64,000 bases of DNA from Phycisphaerales bacterium (lineage in GTDB: Bacteria; Planctomycetota; Phycisphaerae; Phycisphaerales; UBA1924): NCBI GenBank assembly GCA_020427635.1, contig JAGQOH010000008.1, positions 1-64,000 on the forward strand. The letters are read 5' to 3'. The notes beneath the pieces are model-generated. The model was not told the origin of the DNA. It searched no databases and saw only the letters and a list, made by a program, of their open reading frames with translations. Shown in pieces: positions 45,714 to 54,370 of this stretch. Position numbers and translations under genes: made by a program. Numbering within the stretch: the stretch's first letter is position 1; each line of letters opens with the position of its first letter.

Positions 45714-46889
45714 TCATCGGGTCGCGGGTGCCGCCGCGAGCAATTGCTCGAGAACATCCAGCCCCTGCGCCAGCTTCCTTGGATCGGTCGCGAAGCTGAG
45801 ACGGAAATGCGTATCGCGATCCGAGAACACTTCGCCCGGAATGAGCACGACATTCTTCTTAAGCGCCGCTTCGACCAGCTGCGTGCTGTTGGCAAAGTGA
45901 TCCGGCGTCTCCACAAAGGCATAAAACGCCCCGCCAGGCTTGGTCACCTTCGTGTGCTGCCCCAGACGCTCAACAACCATGTCCCGTCGCTTGGCATAGT
46001 CTGCAATGGTACCGCTCATATCGCAATCGAAACATGCCATCGCGCCGTATTGCAGGGGCGTCGGCGCGCACACGAAGCTGAACTGGCTCAGCTTGTTGAT
46101 CTCGCTGACGAGTGCCGCGGGCCCTGCGATGTACCCAAGCCGCCAACCCGTCACCGCATACGTCTTCGAAAACCCACGAATCAGCAGCACATCTTCTTGC
46201 GACCCCGGCTCGCGTGCGGGGCTCGGACAATGCCGCCCATTGGCGTAGTCCTCCCGCGCATCATCGAATGTGAACTCGTCGTAGATCTCATCGGAAATCA
46301 GCAGCACACCCTTGCGCCGACACAGCTCCAACAACTCCCGGCACTCGCCCTGCGTCATCACCGCGCCGCTTGGATTGCCCGGACAATTGAGCAGCACCGC
46401 CTTCGTGCGCTTGGTGATCAATGGCTCCACACGCTCTGCCGTCATCTTGAAATCGGGATAGGTGTCGCAGCGCACCGCGGTGCCGCCCGCAATCGTCGCC
46501 TGCTTCGGATAGGCCACGAAATAGGGATCGGGCACGATGATTTCATCGCCCTCGCCCAACAGCGCCAGACTCATCAAGAATAGCGCACCGCACGTGCCGC
46601 TCGTCACCGCAACCGCCGGCGTGTCCCAACCGACGTCCTGAGCAATATGTGCCGCACAGCGTTCGCGCAACGGCGCAACGCCATTTGTCATCGAATAGCC
46701 ATTGTGATCCCGTTCAATCGCATCGATCGCCGCACGCTTCACGGCATCGGGCACGGGAAAGTCCGGCTGGCCAATCGACAGATTGATCGGGTCTTTCAAG
46801 GTCGCCGACAGCTCAAAAATGCGACGAATCCCGCTCGGCTGCAATTGCTTCGAGCGATCGGACAGCAACCTCGAAAAGTCCAGGCCCAT
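45714..46889 (-). CDS. PLP-dependent aminotransferase, class I/II
   Basis: 391 residues. Motifs are GQPDFPVPDAV, YSMTNGVAPLRE, NCPGNPSGAVMT, ISDEIYDEF and the PLP lysine region RGFSKTYAVTGWRLGYIAG, then the C-terminal FRLSFATD with the substrate arginine. It belongs to the aspartate/aromatic aminotransferase-like group; the exact amino acid is not certain. ATG overlaps the stop of the small basic protein in TAATG, so translation is coupled. Confidence 0.92.
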   Translation of the reverse strand: MGLDFSRLLSDRSKQLQPSGIRRIFELSATLKDPINLSIGQPDFPVPDAVKRAAIDAIERDHNGYSMTNGVAPLRERCAAHIAQDVGWDTPAVAVTSGTCGALFLMSLALLGEGDEIIVPDPYFVAYPKQATIAGGTAVRCDTYPDFKMTAERVEPLITKRTKAVLLNCPGNPSGAVMTQGECRELLELCRRKGVLLISDEIYDEFTFDDAREDYANGRHCPSPAREPGSQEDVLLIRGFSKTYAVTGWRLGYIAGPAALVSEINKLSQFSFVCAPTPLQYGAMACFDCDMSGTIADYAKRRDMVVERLGQHTKVTKPGGAFYAFVETPDHFANSTQLVEAALKKNVVLIPGEVFSDRDTHFRLSFATDPRKLAQGLDVLEQLLAAAPATR

Positions 46890-47053
46890 TACTTGGGCTT
46901 GCGGTTGGACGTCTTGGGAAGATTCAGCGCTTCGCGCTTCTGCGGATCGAAGCCCTTCGTCTCCTTGAGCTTCTCGATCCGCTCCGCCCGCTTCAGCACG
47001 TTCCGGTGCTCTGTCAGGTTGCCCGCCGTCTTCAGTGATCGATCAATGCTCAT
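46889..47053 (-). CDS. Chlamydia-Verrucomicrobia-Planctomycete small basic protein
   Basis: 54 residues: MSIDRSLKTAGNLTEHRNVL, then KRAERIEKLKE and a basic end NRKPK. This matches the small basic protein family restricted to Planctomycetes, Verrucomicrobia and Chlamydiae (TIGR04137 as I recall it). The function is unknown; the high charge suggests RNA or ribosome binding. Its stop overlaps the aminotransferase start. It is the best taxonomic marker in the window. Confidence 0.9.
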   Translation of the reverse strand: MSIDRSLKTAGNLTEHRNVLKRAERIEKLKETKGFDPQKREALNLPKTSNRKPK

Positions 47054-47195
47054 CGCAATTCCCCGCCTGCCTGCCGCCTTGCGAGCCACCAGCATCCAAC
47101 GTTGAAAGTCCAAACGCCCCACCGGCCCCAGCCGCCGATCGGGAGGACCAGTATAGCGTCGCAAGGGGGCCCATGACGCCCCGCGGCCCCCCGCC

Positions 47196-47999
47196 CTACT
47201 GGTACTTCCACGCGTAGGCGCCCCGGAAATTCGTCGGCCCGCGATGGTCCTGCTGATACACCCGCCCCACCTGCTCGATCTTCGCCTTCAAGGCGCTCGC
47301 CTCGGGCCCATTGTGCTCGCCCCCCGCAAAGCCCTGCCGCGTCGTCACCATCCAGCTCCCGCTCGAAAACCGCGATGGCATCACCACCGTCGCCACGCCG
47401 TTCTCCGCCAGGAACTTCGCCGCCGCCACCGCATCATCCTTCCCCAGGATCGACGCCACCACGAAGTAGTTCAGCCCCGGCTCAAGCGGATTGGCGACCT
47501 CGCCCTCCACCAACGTCATGCCCGACACCATGCCCGACACCACAGGCGTGGCCGCCGTCGGCACACGCGCGGGCGCGTTCGCCGTTGGCTTGGGCTCGAT
47601 CAGCTTGGGCGCAGGGTTGGTCCGGATCGGCTCCGGCTTCGCGCCAAGCAGCCCCTGATTCAGGTCCGCCCCCGCAATCGGATCCGCAATGCCGCTGCGC
47701 GTCGCAGTCCCGTTCTCAACCTCCGCCAGGCGCTCGCGCTCGAATTCCTTCGTCCGCACGATGTAGCCCAACACAAACGCCCCGACGATCAGCGCGACGC
47801 ACACCGCCCCCGCGACCAACGCATACCCCACGGGCACACGCACAGCGCGACCAGGCGACAACCACCCTTCCTCAGGCGGCGCCTCGACCCTGGGTGGCGG
47901 CGGCGCGACATTGCCCGCGCTCGGACGAACCGAACGCGTCACCGGACCCGTCCGTGGGTCGATCATCTCGTACAACGGCTTGGCGCGTTTTGTCGCCAT
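47196..47999 (-). CDS. Single-span membrane protein with SPOR-like C-terminal domain
   Basis: 267 residues. A Pro-rich cytoplasmic part (about 1-50) leads into one membrane segment (VGYALVAGAVCVALIVGAFV), a Pro/Ala linker and a C-terminal domain with NYFVVASILGKDDAVAAAKF and GVATVVMPSRFS, similar to SPOR peptidoglycan-binding or similar repeat folds. A cell-envelope role is likely. No clear ribosome site is visible. Confidence 0.7.
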   Translation of the reverse strand: MATKRAKPLYEMIDPRTGPVTRSVRPSAGNVAPPPPRVEAPPEEGWLSPGRAVRVPVGYALVAGAVCVALIVGAFVLGYIVRTKEFERERLAEVENGTATRSGIADPIAGADLNQGLLGAKPEPIRTNPAPKLIEPKPTANAPARVPTAATPVVSGMVSGMTLVEGEVANPLEPGLNYFVVASILGKDDAVAAAKFLAENGVATVVMPSRFSSGSWMVTTRQGFAGGEHNGPEASALKAKIEQVGRVYQQDHRGPTNFRGAYAWKYQ

Positions 48000-48020
48000 C
48001 GGGCTTCGGAGCAGTATACC

Positions 48021-48440
48021 TCAGGCCCGCGTCGCCACCGCCGAGGCCATCGCCAGCCCTGCCGTATGCGAAATGCTCACCAGCCACGTCACCGCCTGCC
48101 CGTTGAACTTCGCCTTCGCCGCCCGGGCCGCCTCACCCGTGATCTTCACCCCAGGCCGCCCCGCGTCATCGCGCAGGACCTCGACATCGGTCCACGCAAT
48201 ACCCCCCGACCACCCCGTGCCCAGCGCCTTGAGCACCGCTTCCTTGGCGGCAAAGCGCGCCGCGAGGATCTCACCCCGCCGAGCTGGATTCGCCTCGGCA
48301 TAGTCGCGCTCGCCCTGCGTGAACACGCGCTCGATGAACCGCGCATCGTGCTCCTTGAGCAAGCGCTCAATGCGCGCAACCTCCACAAGGTCGACGCCGT
48401 GGGCCAGGATCGCAGCGTGCGCGGGGGTCATGGTGGGCAT
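48021..48440 (-). CDS. acpS: Holo-[acyl-carrier-protein] synthase AcpS
   Basis: 139 residues from 48440, 1 nt after the stop of the upstream gene (TAACATG). The 4'-phosphopantetheinyl transferase motifs are HGVDLVEVARIERLL and RFAAKEAVLKALGTGW, and VSISHTAGLAMA ends the fold. It loads the pantetheine arm on acyl carrier protein. An ATG at 48431 is a possible alternative start. Confidence 0.95.
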   Translation of the reverse strand: MPTMTPAHAAILAHGVDLVEVARIERLLKEHDARFIERVFTQGERDYAEANPARRGEILAARFAAKEAVLKALGTGWSGGIAWTDVEVLRDDAGRPGVKITGEAARAAKAKFNGQAVTWLVSISHTAGLAMASAVATRA

Positions 48441-48441
48441 G

Positions 48442-48762
48442 TTAGGGCGCAAGCTTGCGCGGAATGGGCGTACCGCATTCGGGGCAGACGTCGGGCGAGA
48501 TGCCGGTGAGGTCGTATTCGCACTTGGGACAGAATCTGTGCCCAAGCCAGATCTCTCGAAAGCGCCGGTCAACGATCCGAAGAATGACCAAGTAGCTCGC
48601 AACGACGCCGCCGAACATCGCCCCCAGTCCACTGATCATCCCGAAGAGCGTTGGACTCCCCAACGGTCTCCCAACATACACGCCAAGCAGGAACGCACCG
48701 ATATAGACCGGCATCCCGAAGATCATCCAGATGATGACGACGATCGTGAAGGTGTCAGACAT
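48442..48762 (-). CDS. Small membrane protein with C-terminal zinc ribbon
   Basis: 106 residues from 48762, a conservative start. The frame is open to 48912, inside fmdB, and the extra part (ERREVAREQARQAAQ) could be a coding helix. Two membrane segments are followed by FCPKCEYDLTGISPDVCPECG, a zinc ribbon typical of planctomycete membrane proteins. No ribosome site marks the start. The function is unknown. Confidence 0.65.
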   Translation of the reverse strand: MSDTFTIVVIIWMIFGMPVYIGAFLLGVYVGRPLGSPTLFGMISGLGAMFGGVVASYLVILRIVDRRFREIWLGHRFCPKCEYDLTGISPDVCPECGTPIPRKLAP

Positions 48763-48821
48763 CTGCGCGGCTTGACGCGCTTGTTCGCGCGCCACTTCGC
48801 GGCGTTCGTCAACCGAAAGTG

Positions 48822-49178
48822 CTACTTGCCCTTCTTCTTCGGCGCGTCCACCTTTGGCGTCGTCGTCTTGCCGCTCGCGCAGTCGTGCTTGCTCTTCTTG
48901 CCGCATGCGCATGCTCCGCCGCCGTCGCTCGCAGACGAATCGGCCTTGGGTTCCGAAGCCTTCTTCTCGGCGTCGGCACCCTTCCTATACGACTCCGAGC
49001 GGTAGTCGGTCTCGTAGAACCCACCGCCCTTGAAGATCACGCCCGCGCCGATGCCAATCAACCGCTCAAGCGTGTTCTTGCCGCACTCGGGGCACTTCTT
49101 GAGCGGCTTGGCGCTCATCGCCTGGAACTCTTCGAACTCGTGCCCGCATGCCGCGCACTGATAGTCATACGTCGGCAT
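48822..49178 (-). CDS. FmdB-family zinc-ribbon protein
   Basis: 118 residues from 49178. MPTYDYQCAACGHEFEEFQ and KKCPECGKNTLERLIG form the FmdB zinc ribbon. A polar Ser/Asp/Lys tail contains CACGKKSKHDC, a possible second metal site. Members are regulatory or scaffold proteins; the role here is unknown. It overlaps the grpE stop by 14 nt, so it is probably cotranscribed with the chaperone genes. Confidence 0.88.
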   Translation of the reverse strand: MPTYDYQCAACGHEFEEFQAMSAKPLKKCPECGKNTLERLIGIGAGVIFKGGGFYETDYRSESYRKGADAEKKASEPKADSSASDGGGACACGKKSKHDCASGKTTTPKVDAPKKKGK

Positions 49179-49842
49179 CGTCATCCGCTCCTTCGTCATC
49201 GCCCGCATCAAGCTCCGCCCCCGCCGCCACGATCACCTGCGCCGGGCGAACGATCCGCTCATGCATCCGATAGCCGGGGCGCACAAGCTCCACAATGCAG
49301 CCCGGCTCGACGTCCGCAGACTCAACCTGCTGCATCGCCTCATGCACGTTCGGATCAAACTGCTCACCCTTTGCCGGCTCGATCACCGCAAACCCGCGCT
49401 GCCCAAGCACGCGCAGCATCTCGCCGCGGATCATCTCGATGCCTTGCATCACCATCTCGGGAGGCGTGGTCTTCAAGTCCATCTTCCGCGCCATGTCGAA
49501 CGTATCGAGCACGCCAATCATCGACTCGACAACATCCGCCGCCGCGCCGTCACATGCACGCCGCTCATTGTCAAACTGACGCCGCTGATAGTTCTGGAAG
49601 TCCGCAAGCGCCCGCTGATGCGCCATCTTTGCTTCGGTCAGCTTCGCCATCAGCTCAGCCGTATCAAGCTCGACCAGTTCCTCGGGCACAGGCTGCCCAA
49701 GCTCTTCAAACGCCTTGCGCACATCGTGCAACTCAAGATCAAGCGCAACGCGCTCGCCCATGAGCTCATCCAGCCGCGCGTGCAACGCGTCGAGGCTTTC
49801 GCCGCCGTTGGCTGCTTCAGGTTCTGCGTGCCTACGTCCCAT
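49165..49842 (-). CDS. grpE: GrpE nucleotide-exchange factor
   Basis: 225 residues from 49842. A coiled coil (about 15-80) leads to LADFQNYQRRQFDNE and the C-terminal head with FDPNVHEAMQQVES and PGYRMHERIVRPAQVIV. GrpE releases ADP from DnaK. It is 35 nt downstream of dnaJ. DnaK is not in the window. The acidic C-terminus (AGDDEGADDDADV) is longer than usual. Confidence 0.95.
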   Translation of the reverse strand: MGRRHAEPEAANGGESLDALHARLDELMGERVALDLELHDVRKAFEELGQPVPEELVELDTAELMAKLTEAKMAHQRALADFQNYQRRQFDNERRACDGAAADVVESMIGVLDTFDMARKMDLKTTPPEMVMQGIEMIRGEMLRVLGQRGFAVIEPAKGEQFDPNVHEAMQQVESADVEPGCIVELVRPGYRMHERIVRPAQVIVAAGAELDAGDDEGADDDADV

Positions 49843-49877
49843 CTCAGTTACCCATCCATCATCGACCGTTTCCACAG

Positions 49878-51053
49878 TCAACCACCCAGGAAGTCCTTCA
49901 CTTTCGCCCAAAACCCATCCCGATGCCCCTCGGCCCGGATGCCCTGCTCGCCCTCATGCGCCGCCAGATCCCGCAGCAAACGCTCCTGCGTCTCGTCCAG
50001 CTTCTTGGGCACATGCAACTCCGCCACCGCGACCAGGTCGCCGCGCTTGCCACTGCGCAGATTGGGCAACCCCGCGCCGTGGACTTTAAAGAGAGTCCCG
50101 TGCTGCGTGCCCTTGGGCACATTCACCGCGGCCTCTTCGCCATCCAACGTCGGCACCTCGATCGCCGCCCCAAGCGCCGCTTGCGCGAAACTAATCGGCA
50201 AGGGCAGCACAAGATGATCGCCTTCGCGCTGGAACAACTCGTGTTCCTTCACGCGAACGACGACATGCAAGTCGCCCCGCACACCCGCGCCGCTCGGCGA
50301 CATCTCCACCGGTGGCGGCTCACCCTCCGCATTCACACGAATCGCCTGCCCATCGCGAATGCCCGCAGGCACATTCACTTCGAGCTTGCGCTTGCGCGCG
50401 ATGCGCCCCTTGCCGTGGCAATCGGGGCATTTGTCTTTGACGACCGTGCCGCGGCCTTTGCAATGCGGACATGCGGTTTGCATGCGGAACATGCCGCCCA
50501 AACCGGTTTGGATGACCTGTCCTTGCCCGCCGCAGGTTTGGCATTTTTCAGGCGTGGTGCCGGGCTTTGCGCCATCGCCATGACATGTTTCGCAGACGTC
50601 CAATCGCGAGAACTCGACGTCGCGCGTGACGCCTTTGAGCACATCCTTGAGTTCGATGGTGACTTCGGTTTCGAGGTCATAGCCGCGTGCGACGCCGCCG
50701 CGCCCGCGCCCGGCGCGCTGTTGTCCGGCGAAACCGCCGCCGCCAAAGATGTCGGAGAACATCGAGAAGATGTCTTCGACATTCATGCGCGAGAAGTCAT
50801 GTCCCGCGGGACCGCCCGCTGCGCCCTTGACGCCGGCGTGTCCGTATTTGTCATATGCGGCACGCTTCTGATCGTCGCTCAGGACCTCATACGCCTCGGC
50901 ACATTCCTTGAACTTGCCTTCCGCCTCGTCATCACCCGGATTGCGATCGGGGTGATACTTCATCGCCAGGCGCCGATATGAGCGCTTGATCTCATCGCCG
51001 TCGGCAGTGCGTTCGACGGAAAGAACTTCGTAATAGTCGCGTGTGGTGGGCAT
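49878..51053 (-). CDS. dnaJ: DnaJ co-chaperone, type I
   Basis: 391 residues. The J domain has [11 protein letters not shown] with the HPD motif, followed by a Gly/Phe region and four zinc repeats [24 protein letters not shown] and CPDCHGKG, then the substrate-binding C-terminus. It delivers clients to DnaK. The start is 3 nt before the stop of the CPCC gene on the same strand. Confidence 0.97.
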   Translation of the reverse strand: MPTTRDYYEVLSVERTADGDEIKRSYRRLAMKYHPDRNPGDDEAEGKFKECAEAYEVLSDDQKRAAYDKYGHAGVKGAAGGPAGHDFSRMNVEDIFSMFSDIFGGGGFAGQQRAGRGRGGVARGYDLETEVTIELKDVLKGVTRDVEFSRLDVCETCHGDGAKPGTTPEKCQTCGGQGQVIQTGLGGMFRMQTACPHCKGRGTVVKDKCPDCHGKGRIARKRKLEVNVPAGIRDGQAIRVNAEGEPPPVEMSPSGAGVRGDLHVVVRVKEHELFQREGDHLVLPLPISFAQAALGAAIEVPTLDGEEAAVNVPKGTQHGTLFKVHGAGLPNLRSGKRGDLVAVAELHVPKKLDETQERLLRDLAAHEGEQGIRAEGHRDGFWAKVKDFLGG

Positions 51054-51055
51054 GG

Positions 51056-51655
51056 TTAGCGAGGCGGTTTCCGATAGGGGCGATCATCACTGGCCCAATC
51101 ATGACGTGGTAGCTCCTCAGGCGTTGGTGGACGGCAATCTTCGACCTCAGATTCCTCGATGGCACCGATGCGCTCGAAGTTCTCGCGGGCCGTCTCGATT
51201 TTGGGCTGACCCTTCTTCATCTCCCACCAAAACATGTTCCAGTCGACACTCGTATCAAACCAGCCGCACACCGGGCAGAAATCGTCGGATGAAGGTGCCG
51301 ATTCCAACGTGTGATACCCGCAACAGCAACACGCTGACTTCCCATATTCATTCTTTGGCCAACCACTGCGGCTCGTCAACCTGAGCATTTCCGACCGTTC
51401 ATCTTCCGAGGCTATTCGATATCGTTTGAAGGCATCAATCCCGAAGCGAAGCACAATCCTGAACGCATCATCTGGACCAATGTTCTCGTTTTCAGCTCGT
51501 GGCTTGAAGAACGGCTCATCAAGATCGGCCCGCTCAACCCAAGAGCACACGCCGCATTCCCGTACCTCGTTCAGAAACGCACCACACAAAGAACAATGCC
51601 CAGCCTTGCCCCGTTCGCGGAATTGAATCTTGTTTTCACTCACAAACCAAGCCAC
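51056..51655 (-). CDS. CPCC-type cysteine-rich protein
   Basis: 199 residues. Two cysteine sets are visible: [17 protein letters not shown] (about 21-37) and [10 protein letters not shown] ... FCPVCGWFD (about 107-132), the latter matching the CPCC domain family. The C-terminus is Pro/Arg-rich. It probably binds zinc. Its adjacency to dnaJ (2-nt gap) suggests cotranscription. No further function can be read. Confidence 0.75.
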   Translation of the reverse strand: MAWFVSENKIQFRERGKAGHCSLCGAFLNEVRECGVCSWVERADLDEPFFKPRAENENIGPDDAFRIVLRFGIDAFKRYRIASEDERSEMLRLTSRSGWPKNEYGKSACCCCGYHTLESAPSSDDFCPVCGWFDTSVDWNMFWWEMKKGQPKIETARENFERIGAIEESEVEDCRPPTPEELPRHDWASDDRPYRKPPR

Positions 51656-51689
51656 GAGCGCTTTCGCACCCGGGCCCGCGTGTTCTGCT

Positions 51690-51726
51690 CCCTCTCCCTG
51701 AGGGAGAGGGTGGTCGCGAAGCGACC
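51690..51726. repeat. Twin-hairpin repeat after groEL1
   Basis: CCCTCTCCC (51690-51698) pairs with GGGAGAGGG (51702-51710) and GGTCGC (51712-51717) with GCGACC (51721-51726), each with a 3-nt loop, followed by GGGTGAGGGGG. This looks like the REP/BIME type of dispersed extragenic hairpin known from many bacteria. It lies 15 nt past the groEL1 stop and may protect the mRNA end. Confidence 0.65.
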
Positions 51727-51741
51727 GGGTGAGGGGGTTCG

Positions 51742-53355
51742 CTAGCTCACGGCCCCCGCCACCGGCTCGGTCTCATCCTTCAATTCCGTGATCATCACAT
51801 CGGTCGTGAGCATGAGGCCCGCGACGGACGCCGCGTTCATCAGTGCGCTCTTGATGACCTTTGCCGGGTCGATGATGCCGGCCTTGACCATGTCGACATA
51901 CTTCTCGGTGATGACGTCGAAGCCCTGGTTGCCGCCAAGCTCCTTGACCTTTTCGACGACGAGATCGCCATCGAGGCCCGCGTTCTCGACGATTTGCTTG
52001 AGCGGGGCTTCGCAGGCGCGCATCACGATGTCGAAACCAAACTTCTCATCGCCCTTGGCCTTCTTCTTGCCCGCTTCGAGCGCATCAAGCGTGCGGAGCA
52101 GTGCTGAGCCGCCGCCCGCGACATAGCCTTCGAGAGCCGCGGCACGCGTGGCGTTCAGCGCATCATCCACACGATCCTTGCGCTCCTTCATTTCGGTTTC
52201 GGTCGCCGCGCCGACATTGATGATCGCAACGCCACCCGTGAGCTTGGCAAGGCGCTCCGTGAGCTTCTCCTTGTCGTAATCGCTCGTCGAGGCTTCGATC
52301 TGATTCTTGATCTGCGTGGCGCGAGCGTCGATGTCCTTCTTCTTGCCGGCGCCTTCGATCACCGTCGTGTTGTCCTTGGTGACGACGATCTTCTTGGCTT
52401 TGCCAAGCTCGGTGAGTTCGATCGATTCGAGCGTGCGGCCAAGATCCTCTGCAAAGAACGTCCCGCCCGTGAGCGTCGCAATATCGCCCAGCATCTGCTT
52501 GCGGCGATCGCCAAAGCCCGGCGCCTTTACCGCTGCAACCTTGAGCACACCACGCAAACGGTTGACAACGAGCGCAGCGAGCGCCTCAGACTCAACATCT
52601 TCCGCGATAATGAGCAGCGGCTGGCCGCTCGTGGCGACCTTGTTGAGCAGCGGCAGCAAGTCGTTGAGGTTCGAGATCTTCTTCTCGTGGATGAGCACGA
52701 GCGCGTTCTCGAGAATGCACTCGGCAGTCTTGGGATCGGTCAGGAAATACGGCGACAGATAGCCCTTGTCGAACTGCATGCCTTCGACGTAATCGAGCGT
52801 CGTCTCGGAGGCCTTGCCCTCCTCCACTTCGACCACGCCCTCAGCCCCGACCTTCGCGATCGCCTCTGCAATCAGTTCACCGATTTCCTTGTCGTGATTC
52901 GCGGAGACCGTCGCGACCTTCTTGTAGTCGTCCTTGCCCTTGCACTTGATCGCGATGCCATCAATCGCCTCCGCAGCACACTGCGCCGCGTTGTTCACGC
53001 CACGTTGCACCGCAACCGGATTCGTGCCGGCGGCGACCATGCGCAGGCCCTCAGAGAAGATCGCCTCAGCAAGCACCGTCGCAGCCGTCGTGCCATCGCC
53101 CGCCATGTCGTTGGTCTTCTTGGCGACTTCGATCACCATCTTCGCGCCCATGTTGCGCATGGGTTCGGCGAGCGAAACCTCCTTCGCGACCGTCACGCCG
53201 TCCTTCGTGACCTGCGGCCCGCCGTAGCTCTTCTGCATCGCCACAGTCCGCCCGCGCGGGCCCATCGTGACCTTCACCGCACGCGCCAGATCGTGCAATC
53301 CCTTGCGCATTTCCTGCAAGGCCTGATCCGAAAACATCAACTGCTTGGCTGCCAT
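51742..53355 (-). CDS. groL1: GroEL chaperonin, copy 1
   Basis: 537 residues. The ATPase motifs [38 protein letters not shown] and [10 protein letters not shown] are intact. The C-terminus ends [14 protein letters not shown] and lacks the usual GGM tail. It folds proteins with GroES, which is 65 nt upstream. A second GroEL follows the unknown gene, so the two copies probably serve different clients or conditions. Confidence 0.96.
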   Translation of the reverse strand: MAAKQLMFSDQALQEMRKGLHDLARAVKVTMGPRGRTVAMQKSYGGPQVTKDGVTVAKEVSLAEPMRNMGAKMVIEVAKKTNDMAGDGTTAATVLAEAIFSEGLRMVAAGTNPVAVQRGVNNAAQCAAEAIDGIAIKCKGKDDYKKVATVSANHDKEIGELIAEAIAKVGAEGVVEVEEGKASETTLDYVEGMQFDKGYLSPYFLTDPKTAECILENALVLIHEKKISNLNDLLPLLNKVATSGQPLLIIAEDVESEALAALVVNRLRGVLKVAAVKAPGFGDRRKQMLGDIATLTGGTFFAEDLGRTLESIELTELGKAKKIVVTKDNTTVIEGAGKKKDIDARATQIKNQIEASTSDYDKEKLTERLAKLTGGVAIINVGAATETEMKERKDRVDDALNATRAAALEGYVAGGGSALLRTLDALEAGKKKAKGDEKFGFDIVMRACEAPLKQIVENAGLDGDLVVEKVKELGGNQGFDVITEKYVDMVKAGIIDPAKVIKSALMNAASVAGLMLTTDVMITELKDETEPVAGAVS

Positions 53356-53393
53356 GGTTCGTCGCTCCGCTTTCGTTCTTCTTCTTGACCTAG

Positions 53394-53414
53394 TGCCTAA
53401 TCCCTGGTGCCCAG
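53394..53414. repeat. Heptanucleotide repeat, copy A
   Basis: Three 7-bp units, TGCCTAA, TCCCTGG and TGCCCAG, sit in the groEL1-groES gap, preceded by GACCTAG and followed by GCCTTCTC. The same family is at 53751-53775 and 60134-60193. Confidence 0.7.
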
Positions 53415-53420
53415 GCCTTC

Positions 53421-53711
53421 TCAGCCCTGCAAGATCCCCAACAACTCCGTCTCCCGCATGATCAAATGCTCTTCGCCTTTGATCTCGACTTCCGCGCCGG
53501 CGTACTTGCCAAACACAACCGTGTCGCCCTTCTTCACGCTTGGCTTCACCGTCGTGCCATTGTCAAGACGCTTGCCCGGCCCCACCGCGATCACCTTGCC
53601 GGTCATCGGGCGCTCCTTGCTCGTCTCGGGCAGATACAACCCGCTTGCCGTCTGCGTCTCCCGCTCCGCGGGCTTCACAACCACTCGATCTTCCGTCGGC
53701 TTGATTGCCAT
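53421..53711 (-). CDS. groS: GroES co-chaperonin
   Basis: 96 residues: [20 protein letters not shown], the mobile loop [24 protein letters not shown] and [13 protein letters not shown]. It caps GroEL. It is encoded between the two groEL genes, upstream of groEL1. Confidence 0.97.
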   Translation of the reverse strand: MAIKPTEDRVVVKPAERETQTASGLYLPETSKERPMTGKVIAVGPGKRLDNGTTVKPSVKKGDTVVFGKYAGAEVEIKGEEHLIMRETELLGILQG

Positions 53712-53750
53712 TGCTTTCGTGCTCCTACTCAGTCTTGCTCTTCTGACTAG

Positions 53751-53775
53751 TGCCTGATGCCTAGTCCCCAGTGCC
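53751..53775. repeat. Heptanucleotide repeat, copy B
   Basis: Units TGCCTGA, TGCCTAG, TCCCCAG and TGCC lie in the groES-unknown gene gap, preceded by TCTGACTAG and followed by TTCTG. The arrangement of units and the end TGCCTTCT match the other copies. Confidence 0.7.
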
Positions 53776-53780
53776 TTCTG

Positions 53781-54344
53781 TTACTGCTTCAATTCCGCCG
53801 CCTTCTGACTGAACAGCGTCGGCTCCTCCACTTCCTTCACCTCCGGCTTCTCCAAACGCTGCTTGAACGCCGCGAATCCGAACGGCTCAGGCATCGTCCC
53901 GTCGCCCTCGTCCATCCCCTCCATGCCCGGCATCGGCACCATCACCACGCACTCCACGCTCGCAATCTCGCGCGGCGGCACACTCACCACCGCCGGCCTC
54001 CCATCAGGCCCCGCACCCACAAGCGTGTACCCCGTGATCACATCGCAGATCGCCTCCATCCGCCCGCCCGGACCAACACCGCCCTCGCTCCAACGGTTCG
54101 GCACAAGCTCGCACTTGCCCCGTGCAATGTGCGTCTGCACGCTCATCACCGCGAACGGCCGACCATCCTGCAGCGTCACGCGAAACACGCGCGGCCCATC
54201 CGGCGCCTGCCCCGCCTTCACCAACTGCTCCATCGACGCCGACGTGCGCGCAAACCACTCCGCCCACGGGATGTACTCCTCCTCGCGACCAAGATCAACA
54301 ACGCGGGATTTGTGCTGCGCCTGGTTGGGCGTGATCTGTGACAT
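53781..54344 (-). CDS. Unknown protein between groEL2 and groES
   Basis: 187 residues. I do not recognise the family. The N-terminus is polar (MSQITPNQAQHKSRVVDLG), the middle has short hydrophobic stretches with RVFRVTLQDGRPFAVMSV and YTLVGAGPDGRPAVVSV, and there is a Met/Gly-rich acidic stretch, VPMPGMEGMDEGDGTMPEP. It looks soluble. No ribosome site is strong. Its place in the chaperonin cluster may indicate a role with GroEL2; this is inference. Confidence 0.65.
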   Translation of the reverse strand: MSQITPNQAQHKSRVVDLGREEEYIPWAEWFARTSASMEQLVKAGQAPDGPRVFRVTLQDGRPFAVMSVQTHIARGKCELVPNRWSEGGVGPGGRMEAICDVITGYTLVGAGPDGRPAVVSVPPREIASVECVVMVPMPGMEGMDEGDGTMPEPFGFAAFKQRLEKPEVKEVEEPTLFSQKAAELKQ

Positions 54345-54370
54345 GCGTCACCTTTCGCGAAGCGAAGTCG

